Assembly (NCBI GenBank): GCA_039201605.1 | Contig: JBCCRO010000002.1 | Coordinates: forward strand, 62,001 to 126,000 | From: CADEDH01 sp039201605 | GTDB lineage: Bacteria; Actinomycetota; Acidimicrobiia; Acidimicrobiales; SZUA-35 | DNA length: 64,000 nt | Reading direction: 5' to 3' | In this document: positions 8,402 through 17,333 of the stretch, in pieces | Position numbering within the stretch: the stretch's first letter is position 1 | Layout: each line of letters starts with the position of its first letter | Notes under the pieces: generated by a model | The model's input: the letters and a program-made list of their open reading frames with translations, nothing else | Databases searched by the model: none | What the model was told of the DNA's origin: nothing | Made by a program: the position numbers and the translations under genes

Positions 8402-9796
8402 GTGAGTTCGCCCGACTCGGGCTCGTCCGCCCTCGACTCGCCCGCCCCCGATTCGCCCCGTGTCGGCGCCGCATCGCCCTCACCCGGTCGCGCCACCTCG
8501 GCCGAGGTGTTCCGGGTCGAGGACGCCGCCCCGCTGCCGGCGTGGCCGGTCACCCTGATGATCGTCGCCTACCCGCTCTGGTTCCTGCTCGGCCTGGGCG
8601 GGTTCATGTGGGTGGTGTTGGCGGCCCCGATGGCGGCCACCCTGGTGCGCCGCCGCAACCTGGTCGCCCCCAAGGGTCTCGGCCTGTGGGCGGTGTTCCT
8701 GATCGCCGTGGTCGGCTCCGCCCTCGGTGTCGACTCGCCCGCCCGCTTCAGCGGCTATCTCCTGCGCCTCGGCTACTACGTCGGGGCCACCGTCTTCCTG
8801 CTGTACTTGCTCAACGGGGGTCGGTCGGTGAGCGTGGGGCGGATCGTGCGGTCGTTCACGATCCTGTGGATGTGCACCATCGTCGGCGGCTACCTGGCCC
8901 TGGTGCTGGGCGAGTTCAGCTTCCGGTCGCCGATGTTCTACCTGCTGCCGCCGGTGCTGCTCGACAACGAGCTGATCAACACCCTGGTCACCCCCGGCTT
9001 CGCCGACGTGCAGAACATCATCGGCCTGCCCGTTCCCCGGCCCAAGGCCCCCTTCCCCTACACCAACAGCTGGGGTTCGATGGTGGCGCTGTCGACCCCG
9101 TTCGCCATCATCGCCCTCCTCGACCGCCGCTCCGGCCTGTCGCCCAGGCTCGTCCGGCTCGCCCTCGCCGCCTCGGTCGTCCCGATCGTGGTCTCGCTCA
9201 ACCGGGGCCTCTGGCTCAGCCTGGGCCTGGGCCTGCTCTACGCCGGCTTCCGTTTCGGCCTCGCCGGTCGTCGGGGCTCGGCCGCCCGGCTGGTGGTGGT
9301 GGCGCTCGCAGTGGCCGCCGTGGTGGCGCTCAGCCCCCTCGGCGACCTCTTCACCTCCCGGCTGGTCAACGGCCACTCCGACGGCGACCGGGTGGCCCTG
9401 GCCACCGCCGCCGTCGAGGGCACCCTCGAGCGCCCGATCTTCGGCTGGGGCACGCCCCGTCCCAACGAGAGCGGCCAGCCCTCGGTCGGCACCCACGGTC
9501 AGGTGTGGATGGTGATGTTCTCCCACGGCTTCGTCGGGCTGACCGCCTTCCTCGGCACCCTGTTCACCTTCTGGTTCCGCACCCGGCGGCAGCGGACGAC
9601 CAGCGGGGTGTGGGCCCACACCGTCCTGGTGATCGCCGCCGCCCAACTCCCGGTCTACCTGATGATCCCCCACGCCCTGTTCGCCGTGATGGGGGCGGTG
9701 GCCCTCGCCCTCCGCTATCAGCAGGAGGACGACCGGACCGACGACGCCGTCGGCGCCGATCACCGATCGGAGGATCGTGCACCGGCGGCCCTCTAG
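8402..9796 (+). CDS. O-antigen ligase/polymerase-like membrane protein
   Basis: Polytopic protein with about 10-12 hydrophobic segments and a long periplasmic-type loop containing GWGTPRPNESG near the C-terminus, the pattern of O-antigen ligase/Wzy polymerases. It follows the Wzz-like gene directly, so it is the likely polymerase or ligase of the same polysaccharide. The N-terminus is Ser/Pro-rich and cytoplasmic. The GTG at 8402 avoids overlap with the upstream gene; a GTG at 8360 is an alternative. Neither has a convincing ribosome binding site, so translational coupling is likely. The 3' end overlaps the next gene by 20 bp. Confidence 0.75.
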   Translation: MSSPDSGSSALDSPAPDSPRVGAASPSPGRATSAEVFRVEDAAPLPAWPVTLMIVAYPLWFLLGLGGFMWVVLAAPMAATLVRRRNLVAPKGLGLWAVFLIAVVGSALGVDSPARFSGYLLRLGYYVGATVFLLYLLNGGRSVSVGRIVRSFTILWMCTIVGGYLALVLGEFSFRSPMFYLLPPVLLDNELINTLVTPGFADVQNIIGLPVPRPKAPFPYTNSWGSMVALSTPFAIIALLDRRSGLSPRLVRLALAASVVPIVVSLNRGLWLSLGLGLLYAGFRFGLAGRRGSAARLVVVALAVAAVVALSPLGDLFTSRLVNGHSDGDRVALATAAVEGTLERPIFGWGTPRPNESGQPSVGTHGQVWMVMFSHGFVGLTAFLGTLFTFWFRTRRQRTTSGVWAHTVLVIAAAQLPVYLMIPHALFAVMGAVALALRYQQEDDRTDDAVGADHRSEDRAPAAL

Positions 9797-10832
9797 CGCC
9801 GCCCGGCGTCGGTTGCTGTCGCTGGCGGTTGCGGTGTCGCTGACCGCCGTGGCCTGCGGCGCCGTCGGCGCCAACGGCGGCGACCAGGCCACCGACGAGG
9901 TGCCCTTCGCCGAAGGGTCCCGGGTGGGCACGGGGGCCCGCGCCGGTGCCGCCCCGTCGGGGGCGGCCGGCGTCCCGGTGGGGGTGGCGGTCAAGGGCTC
10001 CGACCCCGACACCCTGGCCGAGCTGGTCGACACCACCGGCGTCGAGCCCGGCGTGGTCCGCGTGTTCGCCCGCTGGGACACCCCGTTCCCGGGCGACAAC
10101 CATCGGGCCCTGCTGGACGCCGGCTACCCGATCCACCTGTCGGTCCGGCCCCGGACCGACGGCGGCGTCACCATCCCGTGGGCCGAGCTGGCCACCGCCC
10201 CCGACGACGACCGGCGCATCGTCGAGCTGCGGGCATGGCTGGAGACCGTCGCCGCCTACGACGGCCAGATCCGCTTCACCCTCAACCACGAACCGGAGAC
10301 CACCGACTCCGCCGCCAACGGCACGGCCGAGGACTTCGTCGGCGCCTGGCGCCGTATGGTCGAGATCCGGGACGAGGTGGCCGACGCCGAGACGGTGCCC
10401 GCGGTGTTCGTCATCACCCGCGGCACCTACGCCAACGGGAGCGTCGACCGCTGGTACCCGGGCGACGACGTCGTCGACCTCATCGGGGTCGACGCCTACA
10501 ACTGGTACACCTGCCAGGGCACCGACCGGGCCTGGATCGACCCAGAACCGCTGCTGGCCCCGGCCCTGGCCTTCGCCGTCGAGCGGGGCAAGCCCCTCGC
10601 CGTCGGCGAGATCGGCTCCACCGAGGATCCGACCGACCCCAGCCGCAAGGCCGACTGGATCGACGCCCTCGATGCCTATCTCCACACCGAGGCCGCCGCC
10701 GAGCACATCGCCTTCGTCGCCTGGTTCAGTGTCCACGATCGGGGATGGCCCGACTGCAACTGGGCCTACGACTCCTCGCCGTTGAGCATCGAGGCCTTCA
10801 GCCGACTGCTGGGCGCCCCCGCCGACGACTGA
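9777..10832 (+). CDS. GH26-like glycoside hydrolase lipoprotein
   Basis: Exported lipoprotein: a basic N-terminus, a hydrophobic stretch and the lipobox LTAVAC-G place acylation at about Cys27. The mature part looks like a (beta/alpha)8 mannanase-type hydrolase. The acid/base candidate is in LNHEPE (about residue 170) and the nucleophile candidate in VGEIGS (about residue 278), with DLIGVDAYNWY and VAWFSVHD between and after. Its place in the exopolysaccharide cluster suggests trimming of the nascent polymer, as with polysaccharide-lyase or hydrolase partners of Wzy systems. GTG start. The gene overlaps the preceding gene and, at its 3' end, the convergent flippase by 35 bp. Confidence 0.72.
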   Translation: MHRRPSSAARRRLLSLAVAVSLTAVACGAVGANGGDQATDEVPFAEGSRVGTGARAGAAPSGAAGVPVGVAVKGSDPDTLAELVDTTGVEPGVVRVFARWDTPFPGDNHRALLDAGYPIHLSVRPRTDGGVTIPWAELATAPDDDRRIVELRAWLETVAAYDGQIRFTLNHEPETTDSAANGTAEDFVGAWRRMVEIRDEVADAETVPAVFVITRGTYANGSVDRWYPGDDVVDLIGVDAYNWYTCQGTDRAWIDPEPLLAPALAFAVERGKPLAVGEIGSTEDPTDPSRKADWIDALDAYLHTEAAAEHIAFVAWFSVHDRGWPDCNWAYDSSPLSIEAFSRLLGAPADD

Positions 10833-12423
10833 GCGGCCCCACGTCGAGGCCGAAGGTCGGCGCCTGGGCGGCGGCCAGCACCGCCAGCACCACGCCGGCC
10901 CCCAACCCCGCCACCAGCAACCCGACGAACGAGACCGGCGTGAGCAGGCCGACGGGCACGGTGGCCACGACGGCCACCGCCACCGCTCTGCGGGCGGGCG
11001 CGCCGACCGGGCGCAGCACGCTGTGGCGACGGACGGCGAGGGCGGCCAGCCCGTTCTGCACGGCGACGGCCAGGCCCCAGGCCACCGCCGCCCCCACCAG
11101 CCCGAAGCGGGGGATGGCCACCGACGCCACCCCGAGGTTGACGGCGAGGGCGGCGAGGGTGGCGGCCAGCGACGACCGGCTGCGGCCCAGCATCAGCAGG
11201 GTCAGGTCGACCGGTCCGGCCACGGCGTTGACCACCATGGCTCCCGCCGCCACCGTCAGCGCCGTCGCCCCGGTGTCGAGGTCGTCGCCGATGACGGCCA
11301 CGATGGCCTCGGCCTTGGTCGCCACCAGCAGGAAGTACGAGCCGGCGGCCAGCACCATCCACGCCGTGACCCGATCGAGCAGTCGCTGGGCCTCGCGCCA
11401 CCGCTCGGCCACCACCGCCCGCCGGAGGGGGCCGGACAGGGCCTGACCCATGGCGAACACCACGAAGTTCCCGGCGGTGACGAACCGGGTGACGGTGCCG
11501 TACACCCCGGCCGCCGCCTCGCCGGCCAGGGCCGACACCAGGATCACGTCGCTGCGCTCCAGGGCGATCTGGCCCGCCGCCGACACGGCCCGAGGCCGGG
11601 TGTACCGCCAGAACTCGGCGCCGGAGACGAGGCCCGGTCCCTCGGCCCGGAGCCCGCCCAGGCGGACGGTGGCCACGGAGGCCACCACCGCGCCCACCAG
11701 TACCGGGATCAGCCAGGCCACCGCCACCGCCGTCGTCGACGGCTCGTCGTCGGCGAGCACCACGGCGGCGATGAGGGCCAGTTGGCCGAGCGGTCGGATG
11801 ACCTGGTTGACCGCCACCGTGGGGGCGATCGACCCCAGGCCTCGGGTGGCGCCCAGCACCGCGGTGGTCACGGCCCAGGCCGGGACGCCGACGGCGAGCA
11901 CCCGCAACATCGTCGTCACCTCGGCGGCATTGGCCGGGGTGATCACCCGGGCCAGAGGCGCCGCCGCCACCACCAGGATGGCGGCCACGCCGAGGCCGAG
12001 GGCGGCCACCGGTCCCAGGGCGAGGCGGAGCACCGACCGAGGGTTCGGGCGATCCGCCGCCATCGCCGTCGGGAGGAAGTAGGTGAGCCCGGTCATGGTG
12101 CCGAGCGCCGAGCTGTTGCCGGCGATGGTGACGACGGCGGTGGTGGCGAAGAACAGCCCGGCCAGGGTGGTGCTGCTGCCGGCGACGAGGAGGGCGATGC
12201 CGAAGTTGGCCACCGTGGCGGCCCCGGCCCCGACCATCGCCAGCCCGGTCGCTCGCCCCGCCGACTGCGGCCTCGCCGCCGACTGCGGCCTCGCCGCCGG
12301 TTCCGTCGTCGCCTCCCGCCCGGCGGTGACCGGGGGTTTCCGGTCGGCCGACGGGGGTGCAGTGGCGGTGTCGTCGCCCCCGCCGCCCGGGGAGGGCACC
12401 CGCTGGGGCGAGGGGGCGGTCAT
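10798..12423 (-). CDS. Lipid-linked oligosaccharide flippase (Wzx/MATE-like)
   Basis: 541-residue polytopic protein with about 12-14 TM helices of the polysaccharide transport / MurJ-MATE superfamily, after a 55-residue polar, Pro/Ala-rich N-terminal extension that includes a short exact 18-bp tandem duplication (RPQSAA twice). Expected role: flipping lipid-linked EPS repeat units across the membrane before polymerisation. Its start overlaps the upstream kinase-like gene in an ATGA junction, so the two are translationally coupled. It converges on the GH26-like gene with overlapping 3' ends. Confidence 0.75.
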   Translation of the reverse strand: MTAPSPQRVPSPGGGGDDTATAPPSADRKPPVTAGREATTEPAARPQSAARPQSAGRATGLAMVGAGAATVANFGIALLVAGSSTTLAGLFFATTAVVTIAGNSSALGTMTGLTYFLPTAMAADRPNPRSVLRLALGPVAALGLGVAAILVVAAAPLARVITPANAAEVTTMLRVLAVGVPAWAVTTAVLGATRGLGSIAPTVAVNQVIRPLGQLALIAAVVLADDEPSTTAVAVAWLIPVLVGAVVASVATVRLGGLRAEGPGLVSGAEFWRYTRPRAVSAAGQIALERSDVILVSALAGEAAAGVYGTVTRFVTAGNFVVFAMGQALSGPLRRAVVAERWREAQRLLDRVTAWMVLAAGSYFLLVATKAEAIVAVIGDDLDTGATALTVAAGAMVVNAVAGPVDLTLLMLGRSRSSLAATLAALAVNLGVASVAIPRFGLVGAAVAWGLAVAVQNGLAALAVRRHSVLRPVGAPARRAVAVAVVATVPVGLLTPVSFVGLLVAGLGAGVVLAVLAAAQAPTFGLDVGPLSRRRGRPAVG

Positions 12424-13595
12424 GCGAGCCGAGGGGCGAGCGCGTCGACCAGCGCCGGGCCGAGTGTGGCCAGCTCACCGCCCGACCACCGCTGACCGTC
12501 GAGCGACAGCTCCCGGGCCAGGAGCTCGCACAGGTAGAGGTCGACGATCGTCCGGCAGGCCTCGGGTCGGCGGCCCCGGGGGGCGTCGGACCCGATCAGG
12601 ATGTCGTCGGCCTCGGCCAGCAGATCGCCGAGGGCGTCGGCCGCCGACACGCCGGGACGACGACGCCGCTGCTCGAAGCGGTGATGGAGTAGATCGAAGC
12701 CGACCGGTCGCTGGGGAGCGGCGAACTCCCAATCCCAGACATGGGTCCGACCACCGCGGGCCACCATGTTCCAGGGCGTGCAGTCGCCGTGCCACCAGCC
12801 GGTGCGGAGCTCGTGATCGGCGGCCCGGTCGACCAGGGCGCCGAGATCGACGGTCCGGGCCAGGTCACCGCCGAGGCCGTCGGTCACCAGCGGCAGCTCG
12901 GCCACCGGTCGTCGGCCACCGTCGACGGCGGCCACGGCGGCGGCCACCCGACCGACGTCGGGCGTCGACCGGCCGAGGCCCCGCGGTCGCAGCGTGGAGG
13001 TGACCGCCACTGTCGTGTCGCCCCAGGCGAGCTCGGCGATCACGGCCGGGGCCACCACCGCACTCGGCAGGGCGCCCTCGACGGCGCGGAGTGCCCGGAC
13101 CTCGTCGGCCACCAGGCGGTGGGTGAGGGGCGACCAGCCGACCTTGGCGAAGCCAACGGCCCGTCCGTCGGGCGCCACCAGCTGGAGTACCGGCTTGCGG
13201 TTGCGGCGGGGCGGGCCGATGGTTATCGCCGCCGTCAGCCCCGGCTCGCCCAGGCGCCGTCCCAGCTCGTCGACGAGGGCGAAGCGGGGGAGCACCACCT
13301 CCTCGCCCGGGGCCCGGGCCAAACGGCCGGTGCGAGCCAGGGCCCGACCGGCGAGGAGCGTGAGCGAGTCGACCAGGGCCCGATCGCCGTGGAGCCGGGT
13401 CATGGCGGCGGCCGCCGCCCGGGGCGGAGCGATCGGGATCAGCAGCCGGGGCTCGGCCGCCGAGGGGCGGGCCAGGTAGCGCACCGGCGGCCCGTCGCCG
13501 TCGACGCCGAGGAGGCCCTGCAGCCAGGCGAGGTCGTCGCTCCCGTCGCCGACCTCGCCGCCGGGACGAACGGAGGTGGGGACAGCAGCCGACAT
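12420..13595 (-). CDS. Aminoglycoside phosphotransferase/choline kinase-fold protein
   Basis: 391-residue protein of the protein-kinase-like small-molecule kinase fold. The catalytic loop HGDCTPWNM has the HGDxxxxN pattern and VWDWEF supplies the metal-binding Asp equivalent to DFG. The N-terminal half is weakly recognisable. It is coupled to the flippase gene by an ATGA overlap inside the EPS locus, so phosphorylation of a sugar or a lipid-linked intermediate is more likely than drug resistance; that is inference. The ATG at 13595 is preferred because the upstream in-frame sequence is low-complexity and overlaps the divergent gene. Confidence 0.65.
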   Translation of the reverse strand: MSAAVPTSVRPGGEVGDGSDDLAWLQGLLGVDGDGPPVRYLARPSAAEPRLLIPIAPPRAAAAAMTRLHGDRALVDSLTLLAGRALARTGRLARAPGEEVVLPRFALVDELGRRLGEPGLTAAITIGPPRRNRKPVLQLVAPDGRAVGFAKVGWSPLTHRLVADEVRALRAVEGALPSAVVAPAVIAELAWGDTTVAVTSTLRPRGLGRSTPDVGRVAAAVAAVDGGRRPVAELPLVTDGLGGDLARTVDLGALVDRAADHELRTGWWHGDCTPWNMVARGGRTHVWDWEFAAPQRPVGFDLLHHRFEQRRRRPGVSAADALGDLLAEADDILIGSDAPRGRRPEACRTIVDLYLCELLARELSLDGQRWSGGELATLGPALVDALAPRLA

Positions 13596-13747
13596 GCTCT
13601 GTTCATCGGATCGGCTTCGGGCGATCTGGAGCAGGCCACCCCGCCGACCCGCCCGCCGACCCGCCCGGTGGCCTCGGCCCGGCACTCGACCTCGGCCGGG
13701 GGGTTGGGTTCTCAAGTGGTGCGGGGGGACGTGCCGATACGGGAGCC

Positions 13748-14257
13748 ATGGCGGAGCAGGTCCTGGCAACGGCGTTCATCCACGACGAGGTGTCCGACCT
13801 GGATCGGCGGAAGGTGCTCCTGGTGTGCTCGGCCGGCGGGCACCTGTCGCAGCTGATGGAGCTGCGACCGTGGTGGCAGCACCACGACCGCCAGTGGGTC
13901 ACCTTCGATCTCCCCGACGCCCGCTCCAAGCTCGGCGACGAGTACCTCATCCCGGCCCACCACCCCACCACGCGCAACGCCCGCAACGCGGTGCGCAACT
14001 GGTTCCTGGCGCGCAAGGTCCTGGCCGACTACCGGCCCGACGTGATCGTGTCGACCGGCGCCGCCGTGGCCTTCCCCTTCTTCCTGCACGCCCGCCTGCT
14101 CTCGATCCCCACCGTCTATGTGGAGGTCTACGACCGGGTCGACTCCCGGACCCTGACCGGACGGCTGTGCCATCCGATCGCCACCCGGTTCTGCACCCAG
14201 TGGCCCGAGCAGCAGGACCTCTACCCGAACAGCTCCCTGATTGGTCCCCTCTACTGA
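13748..14257 (+). CDS. Alg14/PssD-like glycosyltransferase accessory subunit
   Basis: 169-residue protein with LLVCSAGGHLSQLMEL near the N-terminus, RPDVIVSTGAAVAFPFFLHARLL in the middle and VYVEVYDRV after it. This is the pattern of Alg14 and of bacterial PssD/CpsF-type membrane anchors for a split GT28 UDP-sugar transferase. It forms a TGATG start/stop overlap with the next gene, its catalytic partner. Together they would add one sugar (often GlcNAc, Glc or GlcA) to a lipid-linked EPS precursor. Confidence 0.8.
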   Translation: MAEQVLATAFIHDEVSDLDRRKVLLVCSAGGHLSQLMELRPWWQHHDRQWVTFDLPDARSKLGDEYLIPAHHPTTRNARNAVRNWFLARKVLADYRPDVIVSTGAAVAFPFFLHARLLSIPTVYVEVYDRVDSRTLTGRLCHPIATRFCTQWPEQQDLYPNSSLIGPLY

Positions 14258-14850
14258 TGTCGTTCACGCCCCACGTTCCCGGTCCCGACACCGACGCCGC
14301 CGACACCACGGCCCGAAGGCCGCTGGTGGTGGTCTCGGTCGGCACCGACCACCATCCCTTCGACCGGCTGGTGTCGGCCATGGACACCTGGGCCGCGGCC
14401 AACCCCGAGGTCGACGTGGTGATCCAACGGGGCACCGCCGAGGCCACCAGCCACGCCCCCAGTCACGACCTGATCCCCCACAACGAGCTGTGTCGGCTCT
14501 TCGGCTCGGCGCTGGCCGTGGTCGTCCACGGTGGGCCGTCCACGATCATGGACGCCCGAGCCGCCGGGCGGGTTCCGATCGTGCTGCCCCGCAACCCCGA
14601 CTTCGGCGAGCACGTCGACGACCATCAGCTCCGGTTCGGCCGACACCTCCAGACCCACTCCCTGGCCCGCCTCGCCGGTGACGTCGACGAGGTCGGCAGC
14701 CTCCTGATCGAGGCCCTGGTCGACCCCGACGACTTCTGCGTCGACGTCGACGGCGGGGTGTCGCCCGGGATCGTGGCCTTCGGGCGGGTCGTCGACGACC
14801 TGCTCGGGATCACCACCCCCGTCGTCCCCTCCCGGAAGGACCAGCCATGA
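14257..14850 (+). CDS. Alg13/PssE-like glycosyltransferase catalytic subunit
   Basis: 197 residues with the GT28 C-terminal fold: VVVSVGTDHHPFDRLV at the start and HGGPSTIMDARAAGRVPIV, the nucleotide-sugar binding signature, near residue 95. Short single-domain form of the MurG C-terminal half, as in Alg13/PssE. Translationally coupled at both ends (TGATG with the Alg14-like gene, ATGA with the GT2 gene), so these three are one operon. Confidence 0.8.
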   Translation: MSFTPHVPGPDTDAADTTARRPLVVVSVGTDHHPFDRLVSAMDTWAAANPEVDVVIQRGTAEATSHAPSHDLIPHNELCRLFGSALAVVVHGGPSTIMDARAAGRVPIVLPRNPDFGEHVDDHQLRFGRHLQTHSLARLAGDVDEVGSLLIEALVDPDDFCVDVDGGVSPGIVAFGRVVDDLLGITTPVVPSRKDQP

Positions 14851-15779
14851 CCGAGCCCACGTCCCAACCCGACCCTCGCTCGGTCTCGGTGGTGGTCGCC
14901 ACCCGGGATCGGCCCGAGCTGCTGCGGCGGGCCCTCGACGCCATCGAGGCGCAGGACGTCGACCACGACCTCGAGGTGATCGTCGTGTTCGACCGCAGCG
15001 AGCCCGACCGTTCGCTGGAGTTCGAGCGCCCCGGTCGTCGTCTGGTGGTCACCACCAACGCACGGACCCCGGGCCTGCCCGGCGCCCGCAACAGCGGCAT
15101 CGACAAGGCGGGCAACCAGTGGATCGCCTTCTGCGATGACGACGACGAGTGGTTCCCCGGCAAGCTGTCGGCCCAGTTCGCCGCCATCGACCGGTCGCCC
15201 GGGGCCAAGGCGGCCTGCACCGGCATCTTCATCCGCTACGAGGGCGAGGACACTCCCCGCATCCCCGATCCCGCCCGTCTCACCTTCGAGGGCTTCCTCA
15301 GCGACCGGATGACCGAGGTCCACCCGTCGAGCTGGCTCATCCAGCGCGAGTGGCTCACGACCGAGGTCGGGCTGGTCGACGAGGAGATCCCCGGCGGCTA
15401 CGCCGAGGACTACGACCTCATGCTGCGGGCGGCCCGTTTGGGCCCGATCGCCGTGGCCCCCGAGCCGTTGGTGCGGGTGTGGTGGCATGGGGCGTCGTTC
15501 TTCTTCGAACGGTGGAAGATGATCGACGAGGCCCTCGACTACCTGCTGGCCAAGTACCCGGAGTTCGCCGACGACGCTGCGGGCTGGGCCCGGATCGAGG
15601 GGCAGCGGGCGGTGGCCCAGGCCGCCATGGGTCAGCGCCGCCGGGCCCTGGCCACCATCGGCGGCATCGTCCGGCGCCGACCGCTGGAGAAGCGGGTGCC
15701 GGTGGCCGTCGCCGTCGCCCTTGGGGTCCCCCCGGGCACGGTCCTGGCCGCCGCCCACCGCTTCGGGCGCGGCATCTGA
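14847..15779 (+). CDS. Glycosyltransferase family 2
   Basis: 310 residues. The N-terminal GT-A domain opens with VSVVVATRDRPELLRRAL, then GLPGARNSGI and the metal/nucleotide-binding acidic run CDDDDEW. A second conserved region, PGGYAEDYDLMLRAARLG, is the acceptor-side motif with the catalytic base candidate. The C-terminal 90 residues are helical. Last gene of the plus-strand EPS group, overlapping the Alg13-like gene by 4 nt. Confidence 0.85.
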   Translation: MTEPTSQPDPRSVSVVVATRDRPELLRRALDAIEAQDVDHDLEVIVVFDRSEPDRSLEFERPGRRLVVTTNARTPGLPGARNSGIDKAGNQWIAFCDDDDEWFPGKLSAQFAAIDRSPGAKAACTGIFIRYEGEDTPRIPDPARLTFEGFLSDRMTEVHPSSWLIQREWLTTEVGLVDEEIPGGYAEDYDLMLRAARLGPIAVAPEPLVRVWWHGASFFFERWKMIDEALDYLLAKYPEFADDAAGWARIEGQRAVAQAAMGQRRRALATIGGIVRRRPLEKRVPVAVAVALGVPPGTVLAAAHRFGRGI

Positions 15780-15796
15780 TCGAGCGCCGACCGACA

Positions 15797-15809
15797 CCCC
15801 CGCCGGGGG
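15797..15809. terminator. Possible bidirectional hairpin between convergent genes
   Basis: CCCCC-GCC-GGGGG is a perfect 5-bp G/C stem with a 3-nt loop in the 59-bp gap between the GT2 stop and the stop of the convergent TM protein gene. No T tract follows, so termination strength is uncertain. Confidence 0.3.
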
Positions 15810-15838
15810 CTCGCCCGCCCGGTGCGTGGCTCGTCGGG

Positions 15839-16390
15839 CTAGCCGTCGCCGGGGGCGAGTGCCGGCAGGGTGGTGGTGGCGACGGGCGTCGTCGGCGCCG
15901 GTTCCCCTCCGCCCGAGGCCCCCATGCTGGCGAACGAGAACACCAGCGCGGCGACGGCCAGGGCCACCGCCACCCCCAGCAAAACGACCTGGGGGATGCC
16001 GAGCACCGTCGGCGCGTCGTCGTCGCCGGCCACCAACTCGCCGAGGCCGAGTTCGTCGACCAGACGGCCCAGCGGACCGGTGGGTGGTGCCGGCGCCGGG
16101 TGCGAGGGTGGGACGACCACCGGGGCCAGACCGGCGCTGTGCCGGTCGTCGTCGAACAGTCCGAGGCCGCGTGCGGGGGCTGGGGCTGGGGCTTCGGACT
16201 CGGCCGGCGGCACGCCCTCGGACTCGGGCTCGGCTGGGGCGGCGGGCGGCGGCGTGGCGGGAGCCGGCCCGGGGATGGGGATCGGACCGGCGACGCGTCG
16301 GTTGACCATGACGGCTGACCTCACATCGGGGTGGTCGTCGCCCTGCGCGCCCGCCCGACCGTAGTTCACGTCCTGGGTAAAAGCACTCAT
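15839..16390 (-). CDS. Uncharacterised single-TM protein, Pro/Ala/Glu-rich
   Basis: Not recognised. The 183-residue protein has a polar N-terminus, a long Pro/Ala/Glu-rich low-complexity segment (about residues 35-75), a short acidic region, then one TM helix (about residues 133-156, VVLLGVAVALAVAALVF) and a 25-residue Thr/Pro-rich tail. The likely topology is a large cytoplasmic part and a short outer tail. It stands alone between the EPS genes and the DDAH gene; coding bias and a clean ATG support it being real. Confidence 0.6.
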   Translation of the reverse strand: MSAFTQDVNYGRAGAQGDDHPDVRSAVMVNRRVAGPIPIPGPAPATPPPAAPAEPESEGVPPAESEAPAPAPARGLGLFDDDRHSAGLAPVVVPPSHPAPAPPTGPLGRLVDELGLGELVAGDDDAPTVLGIPQVVLLGVAVALAVAALVFSFASMGASGGGEPAPTTPVATTTLPALAPGDG

Positions 16391-16457
16391 GTCGCTGGAC
16401 CCCCGATCCGGGGCTCCGAGGTGGAGCGGGTCGGCCCGGCGTCGGCGTCGCGCCGGG

Positions 16458-17333
16458 TCAGGCCCGGTGGAGGGGCCGGGTGAGGCAGGTGGGCCCGCCC
16501 TCGCACGGGATGCACAGGGCGTCGCCGGGGAAGGTGGTCACCTCGCACCCGGCGGCCCGCATGATCGCCGTCGTCTCGTCGAAGCCGTCGATGGTGAGCA
16601 CCCGCCGGGGGGCCAGGGCCAGCACGTTGAGGTTGAGTCCGAGGCTGGCCTCGAACTCCTCGTGGGGGGCGTGGAGCAATCGGTAGCCGAGCTCCTCCAT
16701 CCGCTGATGGAGGGCGGTGGGCAGCAGGGGGGCGTGGACCAGGGCCAGGTCGTCGGCGAGGGGGCTGACCACCGACAGGAGGTGGAGGCAGGCCTCGGGG
16801 CCGTGGAGGTAGGGGAGGTCGTACACCTCGACGGCGATGCCGAGCGGCTCGACCACGGCCCGGAACTGCTCGATCCCGGCCTGGTTGGTGCGGAAGCCGC
16901 GCCCGACGGCGAGGGTGTCGGCATCGAGCCAGAAGCAGTCGCCGCCCTCGAACACCCCGGGTGCCTCGATGGTGCCGAGCACCGGGACCCGCCCCTGGTA
17001 GAACCGCTTGTGCAGGGCCGCCTCACCTCGGCGCAACGCCTTGCCCGGTCGCAGCACCACCACGCCCCGGCCGACGACGAACGACGGGTCGTAGGTGAAC
17101 ACCGAGTCGGCCAGGTCGTCGTCGTGGTCGTCGGGTAGCCAGTCGATCTCGGCCCCGGCCGAGGCCACGAGCCGGGCGAATGCGTCGTACTGGGCGGTGA
17201 GCCTGTCGGGGTCGATGGGTGAGGCGTAGTGCCAGCGATCGGGGTCGGCGCCGAGGATGGCGCCCGGTCGCCGCATCGCCACCCGACGCAACGGGGCCAC
17301 GCTCGACCGCACCCCGATGGCGCCGTCGGTCAC
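16458..17333 (-). CDS. Dimethylarginine dimethylaminohydrolase-type guanidino hydrolase
   Basis: Pentein-fold enzyme of the DDAH/arginine-deiminase superfamily, 291 residues. Visible signatures are DSVFTYDPSFVV, FEGGDCFWLDADTLAVG (substrate-binding EGGD), a His in LHLLSVVSPL and the C-terminal catalytic Cys in CEGGPTCLTRPL. It hydrolyses a guanidino substrate such as N-methylated arginine to citrulline plus an amine; exact substrate not determinable. GTG start overlapping the stop of the flavin reductase gene (GTGA), so the two are co-translated. Confidence 0.85.
   Translation of the reverse strand: MTDGAIGVRSSVAPLRRVAMRRPGAILGADPDRWHYASPIDPDRLTAQYDAFARLVASAGAEIDWLPDDHDDDLADSVFTYDPSFVVGRGVVVLRPGKALRRGEAALHKRFYQGRVPVLGTIEAPGVFEGGDCFWLDADTLAVGRGFRTNQAGIEQFRAVVEPLGIAVEVYDLPYLHGPEACLHLLSVVSPLADDLALVHAPLLPTALHQRMEELGYRLLHAPHEEFEASLGLNLNVLALAPRRVLTIDGFDETTAIMRAAGCEVTTFPGDALCIPCEGGPTCLTRPLHRA

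Noticed and set aside
12260..12300. 18-bp duplication in the flippase N-terminus as a regulatory repeat
   Set aside because: Two copies only, within a coding low-complexity extension; ordinary slippage.
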